Assembly: GCA_030540405.1 (NCBI GenBank)
Contig: JAUNWH010000002.1
Span: 58,513-122,512 of the forward strand
Direction: 5' to 3'
Source of the DNA: Spirochaetales bacterium
GTDB lineage: Bacteria > Spirochaetota > Spirochaetia > Treponematales > Treponemataceae
Length of the DNA: 64,000 nt
The position numbers and the translations under genes are program-made. The notes below the pieces were generated by a model. That model was not told where the DNA came from. It searched no databases and was given only the letters and a program-made list of their open reading frames with translations. Shown piece after piece: positions 17,011 to 25,994 of the stretch; the first letter of the stretch is position 1; every line of letters starts with the position of its first letter.

Positions 17011-17853
17011 ATGAATTTTATTGATTTTGAAAATGTTTCTTTTTCATATCCGCCAGTTGAAGGCGACATTGACGAAAACGGAAAACAGATTGTTCCTTCA
17101 CCGGTTTTTGAGCATTTTTCAGGGGGATTTCCCGGAGCATTTACAAGCATAATCGGACCGAACGGTTGCGGAAAATCAACGCTCATGCTTCTTGCCAGCG
17201 GAAGGCTCATTCCTTCACAAGGAAAAGTAAAGCTTTTAGGACAAGACATTGCAAGCCTAGACGAAGAAAAACGGAATCTTCTAGCTTCTGTAATTTATCA
17301 GAACATGGAATTTGAAAGCAACGAAAAAGTTGAAAATCTGCTTTCTTTTGTTTATAAAAACGGTGCGCTAAAGGCAAACGCAAAGGGAATTAAATCAGAA
17401 GATTTGTTCAGCGAAGTTGTGGACAAATTTGAGCTTTCTTCTGTTATGAACCACGGACTTACAGAAATCAGCAAAGGCGAAAACCAGCGTGTGCTTTTGG
17501 CATTCAGTTTGCTCTACGGAAGCGCAGGAGTTTTCATGGACGAGCCGTTTTTTGCAATGGAAGACCGCCAGAAAAATTCCACGCTTGAATACTTGCGTGA
17601 ATATTCAGAAGCAACAAAAACTCCGATGTTCATTTCAATGCACGAGCTCGACCTTTCACGCAAATATGCAGAAAAAGTTCTTTTAATCTACCCGAACAAA
17701 GATATGTCTTATGGAACTCCAGAAGAAGTTATGACAAATGACGATCTTGAAAAAGCCTACGGAATTCCTGCGGCAATGCTCAAGCACAATGAAGACATGA
17801 CAAGAGAATTTCTTTCGCAGCAATCCGAAGCCATGTCTCCAAAGGCAAAATAA
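17011..17853 (+). CDS. Orphan ABC transporter ATPase, FecE-like
   Basis: 280 residues with Walker A GPNGCGKST (about 50-58), an atypical signature ISKGENQRVLLAFSL (SKGE in place of SGGE), Walker B GVFMDEPFFAMEDRQ and the switch His in FISMHELDLS. An insertion after the first strand (EGDIDENGKQIVPSP) and a C-terminal extension rich in Met, Ser and Lys depart from the family. There is no permease or binding-protein gene on either side, so its membrane partner is unknown. The overall spacing resembles iron/cobalamin ATPases (FecE, BtuD). No clear Shine-Dalgarno precedes the ATG. Confidence 0.8.
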   Translation: MNFIDFENVSFSYPPVEGDIDENGKQIVPSPVFEHFSGGFPGAFTSIIGPNGCGKSTLMLLASGRLIPSQGKVKLLGQDIASLDEEKRNLLASVIYQNMEFESNEKVENLLSFVYKNGALKANAKGIKSEDLFSEVVDKFELSSVMNHGLTEISKGENQRVLLAFSLLYGSAGVFMDEPFFAMEDRQKNSTLEYLREYSEATKTPMFISMHELDLSRKYAEKVLLIYPNKDMSYGTPEEVMTNDDLEKAYGIPAAMLKHNEDMTREFLSQQSEAMSPKAK

Positions 17854-17858
17854 AAATT

Positions 17859-18962
17859 TTAAATTTGCAGCTCTCCATTTTTGAGGACTGCAAATTCTGT
17901 TCCGTCTTCATACTTGATAACAATAGTAGGCTCCTTTACAACTCCGTCAAAATGAATCAAAGAAGGCGCATCTCCGTCATAATTTTCTCCGATTGCAAAG
18001 TGGCAGGTTCTAAAAGCCTTTTCATCTTCAAGCATATTTCCGGTAATTCCAGCGGCAGGATTCAAGCCGATTCCAAGCTCCCCGATATTTCTTGCGTTTT
18101 TCGCATAAATTTCACCTTGTCCTTTTGGAAGTTTCCCGGAACTTTCCATAGAAACCGCATCTTTTTCCGCCTGCTGAATATCCTTTAAAAGCCGCTTTGC
18201 TTCTTCACCGCCAGTAATTTCTGAAACAAAGCCTCTTTCAACTTTAACGCAAATCGGAGTTTTTAAAATTGAATCTCCATCGCTGAATGTCATGCTTCCA
18301 TCAAAAACAATAGTTCCTTCGCAAGTTCCAACAACAGGACTTATAAAAGTTTCGCCGGCAGGAATGTTTCCGCCGCTTCCAGGCTTGCTGAAATCTCCGT
18401 CGTCAACCATGCCTTTTCGTCCTTTTAACCCAACTAAAATATTCGTTCCGCCAGGAGACGTAACATGAACTGAAACAGCATTTTCGTATTTTTCACAAAG
18501 TTTTTTACAGCGTTCGCCAAGCAGTTTGTAGTCAATATTTACAGTTCTATTGAACATATCTTCAGTAAGTCCCGGAGTCCATACCGCGCGGATTGATTTT
18601 TTTTCAGAAAGCAGCCAGTCAAAAGTGTTGTCGTAAAGTTTTCCGTCTGCAGCTTTATAAGGAGAAGCTATAGCCTTTTCGTCTTTTCCAAGCTTTATTT
18701 CAGAAATTGAAAAAATTACATCCGGCTCTGATTTTATTGCGCCCACAACAGTTTCTTCTGCAAAATCCGCGGAAGTTTTTTTAGTCTGATAAATAAGCGT
18801 CGGCTTTGCGCCAGAATCAAGGGCTGCGGTAAATAAATTCTGCGCAATAACGCTTGTTTCCGGGTTCGCAATCACTAAAACTTTTTCGCCTTTTTTTATT
18901 TTGCAGACATCTTCTATCACAGTCTGCGCCGGAGTTTTTTCTTTTTTTCCAAATAAATTCAT
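17859..18962 (-). CDS. M29-like (thermophilic-type) aminopeptidase
   Basis: 367 residues related to metal-dependent leucyl/T-type aminopeptidases that remove N-terminal residues from peptides. The region GGNIPAGETFISPVVGTCEGTIVFDGS matches the family block containing the first metal-binding Glu. GELGIGLNPAAGITGNMLEDEKAFRTCHFAIGEN is the C-terminal metal-binding block with the conserved Glu, His and Asn. I took the ATG at 18962 because GGAGG lies 5-9 bases upstream; the longer frame's start (19010) would include that ribosome site. It converges on the ABC ATPase with a 5-base gap. Confidence 0.8.
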   Translation of the reverse strand: MNLFGKKEKTPAQTVIEDVCKIKKGEKVLVIANPETSVIAQNLFTAALDSGAKPTLIYQTKKTSADFAEETVVGAIKSEPDVIFSISEIKLGKDEKAIASPYKAADGKLYDNTFDWLLSEKKSIRAVWTPGLTEDMFNRTVNIDYKLLGERCKKLCEKYENAVSVHVTSPGGTNILVGLKGRKGMVDDGDFSKPGSGGNIPAGETFISPVVGTCEGTIVFDGSMTFSDGDSILKTPICVKVERGFVSEITGGEEAKRLLKDIQQAEKDAVSMESSGKLPKGQGEIYAKNARNIGELGIGLNPAAGITGNMLEDEKAFRTCHFAIGENYDGDAPSLIHFDGVVKEPTIVIKYEDGTEFAVLKNGELQI

Positions 18963-19049
18963 ATTTCCTCCCATAAATTCCAAACGCCCAAAATTATAAC
19001 GCAAAGACAAACCAAATGCTATTGCGCATTTTATTACGATTTTTCAAAG

Positions 19050-19078
19050 TTGAAATTTTTTTTCCATGTTAATATAAT
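19050..19078 (+). promoter_or_regulatory. Promoter of ackA
   Basis: TTGAAA (19050-19055), 17 bp, TATAAT (19073-19078). Predicted start near 19085, with GAGG (19101-19104) as Shine-Dalgarno before ATG 19111. Confidence 0.65.
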
Positions 19079-19110
19079 GATTTGGTATTATTTTTATTTA
19101 GAGGCATTCT

Positions 19111-20457
19111 ATGGCTATGGTAATTCTTACATTGAACTGCGGATCTTCTTCCGCAAAATACCAAGTTTATGACTGGGACAACAAGGAAGTTCTGGCAAAC
19201 GGTGTAGTTGAGCGCATTGGAATTGAAGGCTCATGTATCACACACAAGGCAAAAGGAAACAAGACAGAAATCAAAAGCGCCTGCCCTACACACAAGGAAG
19301 CAATCGAGCTTATTTTGAATACAATCACAGACAAGGAAATCGGTGTTATTCCTGATATGTCTGTAATAAAAGCTGTAGGACACAGAGTTCTTCACGGCGG
19401 AGACAAATTCACAAAGTCTGTTCTTATAACTCCAGAAGTTCTTGAGACATTCCGTTCAGTTGTTGACCTTGGACCTTTGCACATGCCGGCAAATATAATG
19501 GGAATTGAAGCCGCGCAAAAAGTAATGCCGAATGTTCCGCATTGCGCTGTAATGGACACAGCATGGCATCAGACAATGCCAGAAGAAACATTTATGTATG
19601 CAGTTCCACGTGAATGGTACACAAAGTATGCCGCCCGGCGATACGGTTTCCACGGAACATCTTTCCTTTACACTGCAAAAAGAGCAGCAGTTCTTCTCGG
19701 AAAAGAGCCAAAAGACACAAACCTTATAATCTGCCACATCGGAAATGGCTCTTCAATGTGCGCCGTAAAAAACGGACAGTGCTACGACACTTCAATGGGA
19801 ATAACGCCGCTTGAAGGCCTTGTAATGGGAACAAGAAGCGGAGACGTTGACCCGGCTCTTCCATTCTACATCATGCGCAAAACTGGAATGTCCGCTGACG
19901 AAATGGACAAAGCCTTGAACAAAAAATCAGGCTGCCTTGGAATCACGGAAAAATATTCTGACCGCCGCGACATTGAAATTGCCGCAGCAAACGGAGACAA
20001 GCTCTGCCAGCTTTGCATTGAAATGGAAGCACTTCGCATAAAAAAATACGTAGGCGCATACATGGCAGAACTCGGACACGTTGACGCAATAGTATTTACC
20101 GCCGGAGTTGGAGAGCGCGGACCTATCACACGCGGAAAATCCTTAAGCGGACTTGAAAACTACGGAATCAAAATCGACGCGCAGAAAAACGAATGGTCAT
20201 TCACAGGAAACGCCGAAACTTGCATTTCCGCAGATGACAGCAAGACAAAAATTTTCGTAATTCCAACAGACGAAGAGCTTGTTATGACAGAAGATGCTTT
20301 TGCTCTTATGCAAGGAACTTATGATGTTCACACAAACTTCACTTACAGCTTCCAGTCGCCAGACTACGTAAACAAAGCACGTGAAGAAGGACTTAAAGGC
20401 GATCTCGTAAAACGCCCGAACATTGCAAAAGTAATCGCACGTCCTCCAAAGAAATAA
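19111..20457 (+). CDS. ackA: Acetate kinase with C-terminal extension
   Basis: Makes ATP from acetyl phosphate, the main energy step in acetate-producing fermenters. Motifs are the N-terminal phosphate loop [27 protein letters not shown], the catalytic region [35 protein letters not shown], the [12 protein letters not shown] block, and [11 protein letters not shown]. The enzyme is usually about 400 residues. This one has 448, with about 45 extra after the normal end ([17 protein letters not shown] onward) that finish in a basic [14 protein letters not shown]. No pta gene is adjacent. Confidence 0.95.
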   Translation: MAMVILTLNCGSSSAKYQVYDWDNKEVLANGVVERIGIEGSCITHKAKGNKTEIKSACPTHKEAIELILNTITDKEIGVIPDMSVIKAVGHRVLHGGDKFTKSVLITPEVLETFRSVVDLGPLHMPANIMGIEAAQKVMPNVPHCAVMDTAWHQTMPEETFMYAVPREWYTKYAARRYGFHGTSFLYTAKRAAVLLGKEPKDTNLIICHIGNGSSMCAVKNGQCYDTSMGITPLEGLVMGTRSGDVDPALPFYIMRKTGMSADEMDKALNKKSGCLGITEKYSDRRDIEIAAANGDKLCQLCIEMEALRIKKYVGAYMAELGHVDAIVFTAGVGERGPITRGKSLSGLENYGIKIDAQKNEWSFTGNAETCISADDSKTKIFVIPTDEELVMTEDAFALMQGTYDVHTNFTYSFQSPDYVNKAREEGLKGDLVKRPNIAKVIARPPKK

Positions 20458-20480
20458 ACTTAAAAAGTAAAAGTTGACAA

Positions 20481-20513
20481 AAAAAGGCTGCCAGTAATGG
20501 CAGCCTTTTTTAT
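20481..20513. terminator. Bidirectional intrinsic terminator between ackA and the PASTA gene
   Basis: AAAAAGGCTGCC (20481-20492) pairs perfectly with GGCAGCCTTTTT (20499-20510) around a 6-nt loop. There are T-runs on both strands, and it serves the two convergent genes. Confidence 0.92.
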
Positions 20514-20527
20514 TCTAAAAATACATT

Positions 20528-21559
20528 TTATTCCACAACAACTTTTGCGTATTCTTCATCAAGAACATATAAAATCAGTGTTGTATTTTTCTTTACATCA
20601 TAAGGAACTGTAAAATGTTTTCCCGGATGGCAGAATTCAGCTAGCGTAACAAGCTTTCCGTTCTGATCTTGAGAGTCAAGTTTTACAGGAACAGGATATG
20701 GATATTCTGGAAGCTCCACGGAAAAAATTCCCTGCGCCGTCGTTGATTTTTCAGATGCAGGCTGAACTTTTAATTTTGCCTTTACTCTTGAAAAAACTTC
20801 AACTTGACTTGAAGGACTTTCCTCATCAGAAATAATTCCGCCTACAGGACTTTTTGGATCTTCTTCAACTTCGAAATCAAAAATAACTTTATATTCTCCA
20901 AGTTTTGAAAGAATCTGCTTTATAGAAAGACCTTCAATATTCGGAACTTCTGTCTTTGGAATTTCTGTTCCGCTGCTTACAACAAACTGAAGCTTGATTT
21001 TTTCTGAAACTGGAGTTCCGGCTTCTGGATACTGCGCAAGAATTGTTCCGGCTGGAAGCTCGCTTTTTTGGTAAACTGGAGGCGGAAGCTGCACAAGAGA
21101 ATCGTTTCCGCTAAACAAAAGTTCCAAGGTATTCAAAACTTCGTCCACATTTTTTCCAGAATAATCTTCTATATAATCAATCGGAATTCCGCGGCTCACA
21201 GTCAAATTCACTCTGCGGTAGGCTTTTACAATCGCCCCGGAAACTGGATCCTGCTCCAGAATAGTTCCTTTGTCGCCCGGAAGCTCCGAATATTTAAGAA
21301 GAATTTTTGGGTAGAGTTCCTTCGCCTGAAGTTCCAAAAGCGCGTCTGTAAGGCTTTTTCCTGTAACATCTGGCACAAGAACTTTTTCCGCGCCCTGAAC
21401 CGCCATGAAAAAAACAGCAAGGCAAGAAGCCGTCATTATAACAAAAGCAAGAAGAATTGTTATTACAACAGTTTTTCCGCCGTTCCTTAAATCGTCAAGC
21501 CGGCCGTTAAATTGAACTCTTGCCTTTTGAAAAATGTCCTTGAATTTATTTTTGTCCAT
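20528..21559 (-). CDS. Membrane-anchored PASTA-domain protein
   Basis: 343 residues: a basic cytoplasmic N-terminus, one membrane anchor (TVVITILLAFVIMTASCLAVFFMAV, about 30-54), then three PASTA repeats starting near VPDVTGKSLTDALLELQ, DYSGKNVDEVLNTL and VPNIEGLSIKQILSKL, and an Ig-like tail. PASTA domains bind muropeptides or peptidoglycan and usually sit on Ser/Thr kinases or PBP2x, but no kinase domain is present. It is the last gene of an apparent hisD-def-fmt-PASTA transcript, 3 bases after fmt. A cell-wall sensing or binding role is inferred. Confidence 0.85.
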   Translation of the reverse strand: MDKNKFKDIFQKARVQFNGRLDDLRNGGKTVVITILLAFVIMTASCLAVFFMAVQGAEKVLVPDVTGKSLTDALLELQAKELYPKILLKYSELPGDKGTILEQDPVSGAIVKAYRRVNLTVSRGIPIDYIEDYSGKNVDEVLNTLELLFSGNDSLVQLPPPVYQKSELPAGTILAQYPEAGTPVSEKIKLQFVVSSGTEIPKTEVPNIEGLSIKQILSKLGEYKVIFDFEVEEDPKSPVGGIISDEESPSSQVEVFSRVKAKLKVQPASEKSTTAQGIFSVELPEYPYPVPVKLDSQDQNGKLVTLAEFCHPGKHFTVPYDVKKNTTLILYVLDEEYAKVVVE

Positions 21560-21562
21560 CGT

Positions 21563-22576
21563 TTACTCCAAAACAGTGCCTATAAAATTTCTGGCTCCGT
21601 TCATAAAAGATTTATAGTCCATGGCTTTTTTTGCCTGCCACTGAAGCTCTGTAGCAATCAAAACTCCGCTTCCTGTCTGAATAAGAATTCCTCTCTGCTT
21701 ATTGTATTCAAGAACTGTGCCGGGAACTGCCGAAGTATTTTTTACAACTGAAGGATCTTGAGCCGCAACTTTGCTTGCTGCCCGCGCCTTTAAAATTCTA
21801 AGCTGAAGATTTCCAGAAATTGTAAAGCAACCCGGCCAAGGCGTATATGCTCTTATCTGCGCATCGATTTTTTCCGCGCTGTTGTTCCAGTTTATTTTTC
21901 CGTCTTCCTTTTTAATTATGGAGCAATAAGAAGCTTTTCCTTCCTGCGGAAATGAATCCGGAAGCTTTCCTGTTTTTGCAATCTTGCGTAAAATTTGTGT
22001 TATATTCATTCCGCCGTAAAGCGCGCTGTTCTTTAAAACCTGCTCAGCTGTTTCTGTTCCAGTCAGGCGTTCTTTCTGCTGATATAAAATGTCTCCTTCA
22101 TCCATGCCCAAAGCCATTTTTTGTATTGAAAAGCCGGTTTCATCATCGCAGTTTAAAATCGCAGCATTCACAGGAGTTGCGCCCCGGTATTTTGGAAGCA
22201 AGGACGGATGAAGATTTATTCCGCCGAATTTAAACAAAGAAAAAAACTTAGGACCAAGAATATGTCCATAGGCAAAGCAGACAAAAACATCCGGCTCAAG
22301 GCTTGCGATTTGCTCACGTTCAGTTTGCTTTATATGTTCTGGAGAAAAAATTGCGACATTGTCATTTCTTGCACGGTTCCAAATAAGCGCGTACTGCTCA
22401 ACTTCTGTCGGAATAAGCTCTTTATGCCTTCCTTGCGCAGACGGCGGATTTGTAAGAACCCCGACAATTTTATATTCTTCTTCCGGAACTGAATTTGACA
22501 TTGCGCTGTCTTTTAAAATAAGCTCCAGTGCTTTTGCCGCACAAGCCGGACTTCCGCCAAACAAAACTTTCAGCAT
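21563..22576 (-). CDS. fmt: Methionyl-tRNA formyltransferase
   Basis: Formylates initiator Met-tRNA using 10-formyl-THF. 337 residues: the N-terminal Rossmann domain begins MLKVLFGGSPACAAKALELIL. The catalytic block is FGGINLHPSLLPKYRGATPVNAAILNCDDETGFSIQKM, with the conserved Asn, His and later Asp. The C-terminal OB-like domain starts near INWNNSAEKIDAQIRAYTPWPGCFT. It lies one base from def and in the same orientation, the usual partnership of N-formylation and deformylation. Confidence 0.95.
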   Translation of the reverse strand: MLKVLFGGSPACAAKALELILKDSAMSNSVPEEEYKIVGVLTNPPSAQGRHKELIPTEVEQYALIWNRARNDNVAIFSPEHIKQTEREQIASLEPDVFVCFAYGHILGPKFFSLFKFGGINLHPSLLPKYRGATPVNAAILNCDDETGFSIQKMALGMDEGDILYQQKERLTGTETAEQVLKNSALYGGMNITQILRKIAKTGKLPDSFPQEGKASYCSIIKKEDGKINWNNSAEKIDAQIRAYTPWPGCFTISGNLQLRILKARAASKVAAQDPSVVKNTSAVPGTVLEYNKQRGILIQTGSGVLIATELQWQAKKAMDYKSFMNGARNFIGTVLE

Positions 22577-23155
22577 TTATTTTCCTTTCTTTGCATTTTT
22601 AGCCGCAAGTTTTGCTTCCAGGCTGCGTTTTTTTGCTTCTTTTTCTGCAAGTTTTTTCTGGGCGCGTTCTGCCTTTTTCTTAAAAAGCTCTACAGTTTTG
22701 TTTTTAAATTCCTCATCGCCTCTGTCAATATAAAGAATTCCGTCCAAATGGTCATTTTCATGCTGAATGATTCTCGCAAGAAGTCCGTCGGCATCGTCAA
22801 GAACAAAACGTTTTCCATTTTCGTCAATTGCGCTGACAGAAATTTTTACAGGGCGGACAATCTTTTCAGACACACCCGGAAGAGAAAGGCATCCTTCTTC
22901 ATATTCAGAATTTTCCGCAGAAGTTTTTATAATTTCAGGATTGATAAAAACACGGCGCACATTGTCATCCGAAATAACTACAAAAAATCTTTTTGAAATT
23001 CCAACTTGAGGAGCTGCAAGACCAACGCCGTCCGCGCTAATCATTGTTTCAAACATTTCATTTAGAGTCGCGCGCAATTCATCGTTTATCTCATTAGATT
23101 CAACGGGAACACATTTCTGCCTTAAAACATCTTCGCCAAGTTTACATATTCGCAT
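22577..23155 (-). CDS. def: Peptide deformylase with basic C-terminal tail
   Basis: Removes the formyl group from nascent proteins. 192 residues with the three motifs GVGLAAPQVG (residues 43-52), EGCLSLPG (metal-binding Cys) and QHENDHLDG (HExxH equivalent; the common form is QHEIDHLNG). The last about 35 residues are an Ala/Lys/Glu-rich helix (EKEAKKRSLEAKLAAKNAKK) absent from short deformylases; a ribosome-contacting helix is the likely explanation. Confidence 0.95.
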   Translation of the reverse strand: MRICKLGEDVLRQKCVPVESNEINDELRATLNEMFETMISADGVGLAAPQVGISKRFFVVISDDNVRRVFINPEIIKTSAENSEYEEGCLSLPGVSEKIVRPVKISVSAIDENGKRFVLDDADGLLARIIQHENDHLDGILYIDRGDEEFKNKTVELFKKKAERAQKKLAEKEAKKRSLEAKLAAKNAKKGK

Positions 23156-23176
23156 TTTTTCCAGCCTTAAAGTTTT

Positions 23177-24490
23177 TTATTCAAGTCTTAATCTTGCTGC
23201 CTTTGCATGAGCCGCAAGTCCTTCCGCATCTCCCAAGTAGCCTGCAGATTCAGCAGATTTTCTTGCGCCGGATTTTGTATTGTCTGTGCGCAAAGTTGTA
23301 ACAGTTTTTATAAATGAACGGACGCTTAATCCGCCTGTGAACCTTGCGCTTCCAGAAGTCGGCAACGTATGGTTCAGTCCAGCGGCATAATCTCCAAAAA
23401 CTTCCGCGGCTCCGTGTCCAATAAAAAGCGAGCCATAATTATGAACCAGCGACTGGATTTTTTCACGTTCAAGGCTAGCATCAAGCGCAAGCTCCAAATG
23501 CTCCGGGGCTTTTTTATTTGCAAGTTCCGCCGCCTGCTCAAGATTTTCAGTAACAATTATGCGGCCAAAAGTATTTATGCTTTGTTCCGCAGTCGCTTTT
23601 GTAGGCAAAGATTCAAGCTGCTTTTCAATTTCCTTGGAAACTTTTTCTGCAAGCTCCATGCTGTCTGTTGCCATTACCGGCTGAGCCACAACATCATGTT
23701 CCGCCTGAGCCAAAAGATCCGCCGCAACCCAAACAGGATTCGCAGTTTTGTCAGCAATTATAAAAACTTCTGTAGGACCTGCAATCATGTCGATTCCAAC
23801 AGTTCCGTAAACAAGTCTTTTTGCTTCTGCAACATATTTATTTCCAGGACCTACAATAACATCCACGGCAGGAATTGATTCAGTTCCAAAAGCCATTGCC
23901 GCAATTGCCTGAGAACCGCCGCAAGCAAACACTTCTTTTATTCCGCAGATATAAGCCGCCGCCATTATATTTTCGTCAGCATAAGGATCACCGCTTCCAT
24001 CTGGATTTTTCCGCGGAGGAGTGCAAAGAATAATTTCATTTACGCCGGCAGCAATTGCAGGAGAACTTGTCATTACAACAGTTGAAACAAGAGGAAATCT
24101 TCCTGCAGGAACATAAAGCCCGGCTTTTTCAACAGGAATATTTTTCTGGCCTGTAAAAATTCCAGGCTCAAGTTCAATCTCAAAATCATCAAAAGATTCC
24201 CTTTGCTTTTTTGCAAAACGCACCGCCAAATCTCTTGAATAGCACAGCGAATCATAAAGCTTGGGATTTTCAAACTGCATTTTTTCTGCGGCGGCTTTTA
24301 AAGTTTCCTCTGGAATTTTTAAATTATAAGGAGAAGCCAAATCGAATTTTTTGCTGTATTCGCGCAAGGCTTCATCTTTTCTTAGCTTTACATTTCTTAA
24401 AATATCGCGGACTGACTCTATGGATTCTCCGAAATTCCGGCTGCAAAAAAATTCTTCTTCAACTTCATCAGCTTTCTGAATTCTTATCAT
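23177..24490 (-). CDS. hisD: Histidinol dehydrogenase
   Basis: Last two steps of histidine synthesis (histidinol to histidine, NAD-dependent, zinc enzyme). 437 residues with VPAGRFPLVSTVVMTSSPA, the GPGNKYVAEAKRLVYG cofactor block, LLAQAEHDVVAQP (zinc-ligand Gln and His) and the C-terminal GLNHTLPTSGSARF. ATG 24490 follows AGGAGG with an 8-nt spacer and is preferred to an upstream in-frame start. No other his genes are in the window, so it is detached from a histidine operon. A leader of about 90 nt precedes it. Confidence 0.95.
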   Translation of the reverse strand: MIRIQKADEVEEEFFCSRNFGESIESVRDILRNVKLRKDEALREYSKKFDLASPYNLKIPEETLKAAAEKMQFENPKLYDSLCYSRDLAVRFAKKQRESFDDFEIELEPGIFTGQKNIPVEKAGLYVPAGRFPLVSTVVMTSSPAIAAGVNEIILCTPPRKNPDGSGDPYADENIMAAAYICGIKEVFACGGSQAIAAMAFGTESIPAVDVIVGPGNKYVAEAKRLVYGTVGIDMIAGPTEVFIIADKTANPVWVAADLLAQAEHDVVAQPVMATDSMELAEKVSKEIEKQLESLPTKATAEQSINTFGRIIVTENLEQAAELANKKAPEHLELALDASLEREKIQSLVHNYGSLFIGHGAAEVFGDYAAGLNHTLPTSGSARFTGGLSVRSFIKTVTTLRTDNTKSGARKSAESAGYLGDAEGLAAHAKAARLRLE

Positions 24491-24582
24491 TAAAATAGCC
24501 TCCTCTCCATTTTTAGCTGCTTTCCAAATACTGAATGTCAAATTCCACAGCAATTCAAAACCAAGCCTAAAAATAGGATTCA

Positions 24583-24611
24583 ATTATACCAAAAAGATAT
24601 GAACTTTACAA
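24583..24611 (-). promoter_or_regulatory. Promoter of hisD
   Basis: Minus strand: TTGTAA (24611-24606), 17 bp, TATAAT (24588-24583). The predicted leader of about 90 nt starts with a small CCTA-TTTT-TAGG hairpin. I see no T-box or His-leader peptide in it. Confidence 0.6.
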
Positions 24612-24704
24612 TTAAGGCAAAAACCAAGCCGCAATTTGACAGCTAGCGAAATTCGATATAGTATTTGAGTATCTCTAAAAATACTGTTTTCTGGAGCGCA
24701 TGAC

Positions 24705-25253
24705 ATGGATAACAACGACTTAATTCCAGGCTTTAATGACGAAAAAGACGGAAGCCTTGAGATTTTCCTTAGCAAAATTGAAGGAGCCTCAGATTCTATC
24801 CTTGTAACGCTTAGCGGATACATCGATACATACAATTCAGCGTATTTTCAGACGCAGACAGCAAAAATTATTTCAGCGGGATTTAAAAACATTGTTTTTA
24901 ACTGCCAGAATTTGACTTACGTTTCTTCAACAGGAATCGGCTCGCTTACTTCAATTGAAAAAAATGCAAAATCAAACGGCGGCGAAATTGTTTTTACAGG
25001 AGTTCAGCCAAAAGTCTTTGAAGTTTTCCAACTCTTGGGATTCAGCCAGGTTTTCAATATGAAAGAATCCGTGGAAGAAGCGAAAGAATATTTGAAAAAA
25101 GAAAAAGACGGAAATGTTTCTACCTTCCCCAAAATTTTTGAATGCCCTGTCTGCTCAAAAAAACTAAAAGCTGTAAAAAGCGGACGTTTTAGATGCTCCG
25201 ACTGCAAAGCAATTATCGTAATAGACCAGAGCGGAAATGTTTTTTTAGGTTAG
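24705..25253 (+). CDS. STAS-domain (anti-anti-sigma-like) protein with C-terminal zinc ribbon
   Basis: 182 residues. The STAS fold spans about residues 15-115 (DSILVTLSGYIDTYNSAYFQ, IVFNCQNLTYVSSTGIGSL), with the Ser-Ser-Thr of the usual phospho-acceptor loop. It is followed by a charged helix (SVEEAKEYLKKEKDG) and a four-cysteine ribbon CPVC...CSDC at about 147-168. STAS proteins of this class switch anti-sigma kinases. The added ribbon is unusual and may bind nucleic acid or another protein. No kinase or phosphatase partner is next to it. TTGACA (24636) and TATAGT (24657) upstream are separated by only 15 bp, so the promoter is uncertain. Confidence 0.8.
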   Translation: MDNNDLIPGFNDEKDGSLEIFLSKIEGASDSILVTLSGYIDTYNSAYFQTQTAKIISAGFKNIVFNCQNLTYVSSTGIGSLTSIEKNAKSNGGEIVFTGVQPKVFEVFQLLGFSQVFNMKESVEEAKEYLKKEKDGNVSTFPKIFECPVCSKKLKAVKSGRFRCSDCKAIIVIDQSGNVFLG

Positions 25254-25265
25254 CCCGCAAATTTT

Positions 25266-25994
25266 ATGAATTTAGACAACATCGTTATAGTTTTATCGCG
25301 CCCGGAAGAACCCAGAAATATTGGAGCCGCTTGCCGGGCAATGGCAAACAACGGAATCCATAAACTGCGGATTGTAGGAAAAAAAGAAGAAATCGACTTG
25401 GAAAAAGTCCACGTTCTTGCAATCCATGCGTCATACATTTTTGACAATGCTGAATATTTTTCTTCAATAACCGAAGCCTGCTCTGACTGTGTCTGCTCAT
25501 GCGGAACAACGCGTCGAAGAGGAAAAAAACGAAAAGGCAAGCTTCTTTTGCCGGAAGAATTTGCAAAAACTGCAAATAGAATTTCAGGAACAGAAAAAAA
25601 AGGCGGAAAAGTCGCAGTTGTATTTGGCAACGAAAGAACCGGACTTGACGACAATGAAATCCTTGAATGCGAAATGGGCGTTACAATTCCTTCAAGCGAA
25701 GAATTCGGCTCGCTGAATTTAAGCCATGCCGTGCAGATTATGTGCTACAGTTTGTTCCGATACAATGAAAAAAACAAAATCGGATACACGCCAATAGATT
25801 CAAAAAGGCTGAAAAAAACCGTAACCACAATTACAGACAATCTTCAGAAAATCGGATTTTTTTCTGTTACAGGACGCAAAGATATGGAAATTTTCTGGCG
25901 CGATATTTTATCCCGCTCAGCTTTAAGCGAAGGAGAAGCGCAATACATAGAAAAAATTTTTAACAAAGCAGCAGGTCTTTCTAAAAAAAGATAA
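25266..25994 (+). CDS. SPOUT-class RNA 2'-O-methyltransferase, TrmJ-like
   Basis: 242 residues of the TrmH/SpoU superfamily. Motif 1 is LSRPEEPRNIGAACRAMANNG (about 10-30), motif 2 is KVAVVFGNERTGLDDNEILEC, and motif 3, the knot that binds SAM, is IPSSEEFGSLNLSHAVQIMCYSL. The early PRNIGAACRAM and the C-terminal helical extension fit TrmJ (tRNA position 32 methylation), although other SpoU specificities are possible. It starts 12 bases after the STAS gene and its end overlaps the convergent enhancer-binding gene by 14 bases. Confidence 0.85.
   Translation: MNLDNIVIVLSRPEEPRNIGAACRAMANNGIHKLRIVGKKEEIDLEKVHVLAIHASYIFDNAEYFSSITEACSDCVCSCGTTRRRGKKRKGKLLLPEEFAKTANRISGTEKKGGKVAVVFGNERTGLDDNEILECEMGVTIPSSEEFGSLNLSHAVQIMCYSLFRYNEKNKIGYTPIDSKRLKKTVTTITDNLQKIGFFSVTGRKDMEIFWRDILSRSALSEGEAQYIEKIFNKAAGLSKKR

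Noticed and set aside
23177..24490. Histidine operon
   Set aside because: Only hisD is present; the neighbours are def, fmt and a PASTA protein.
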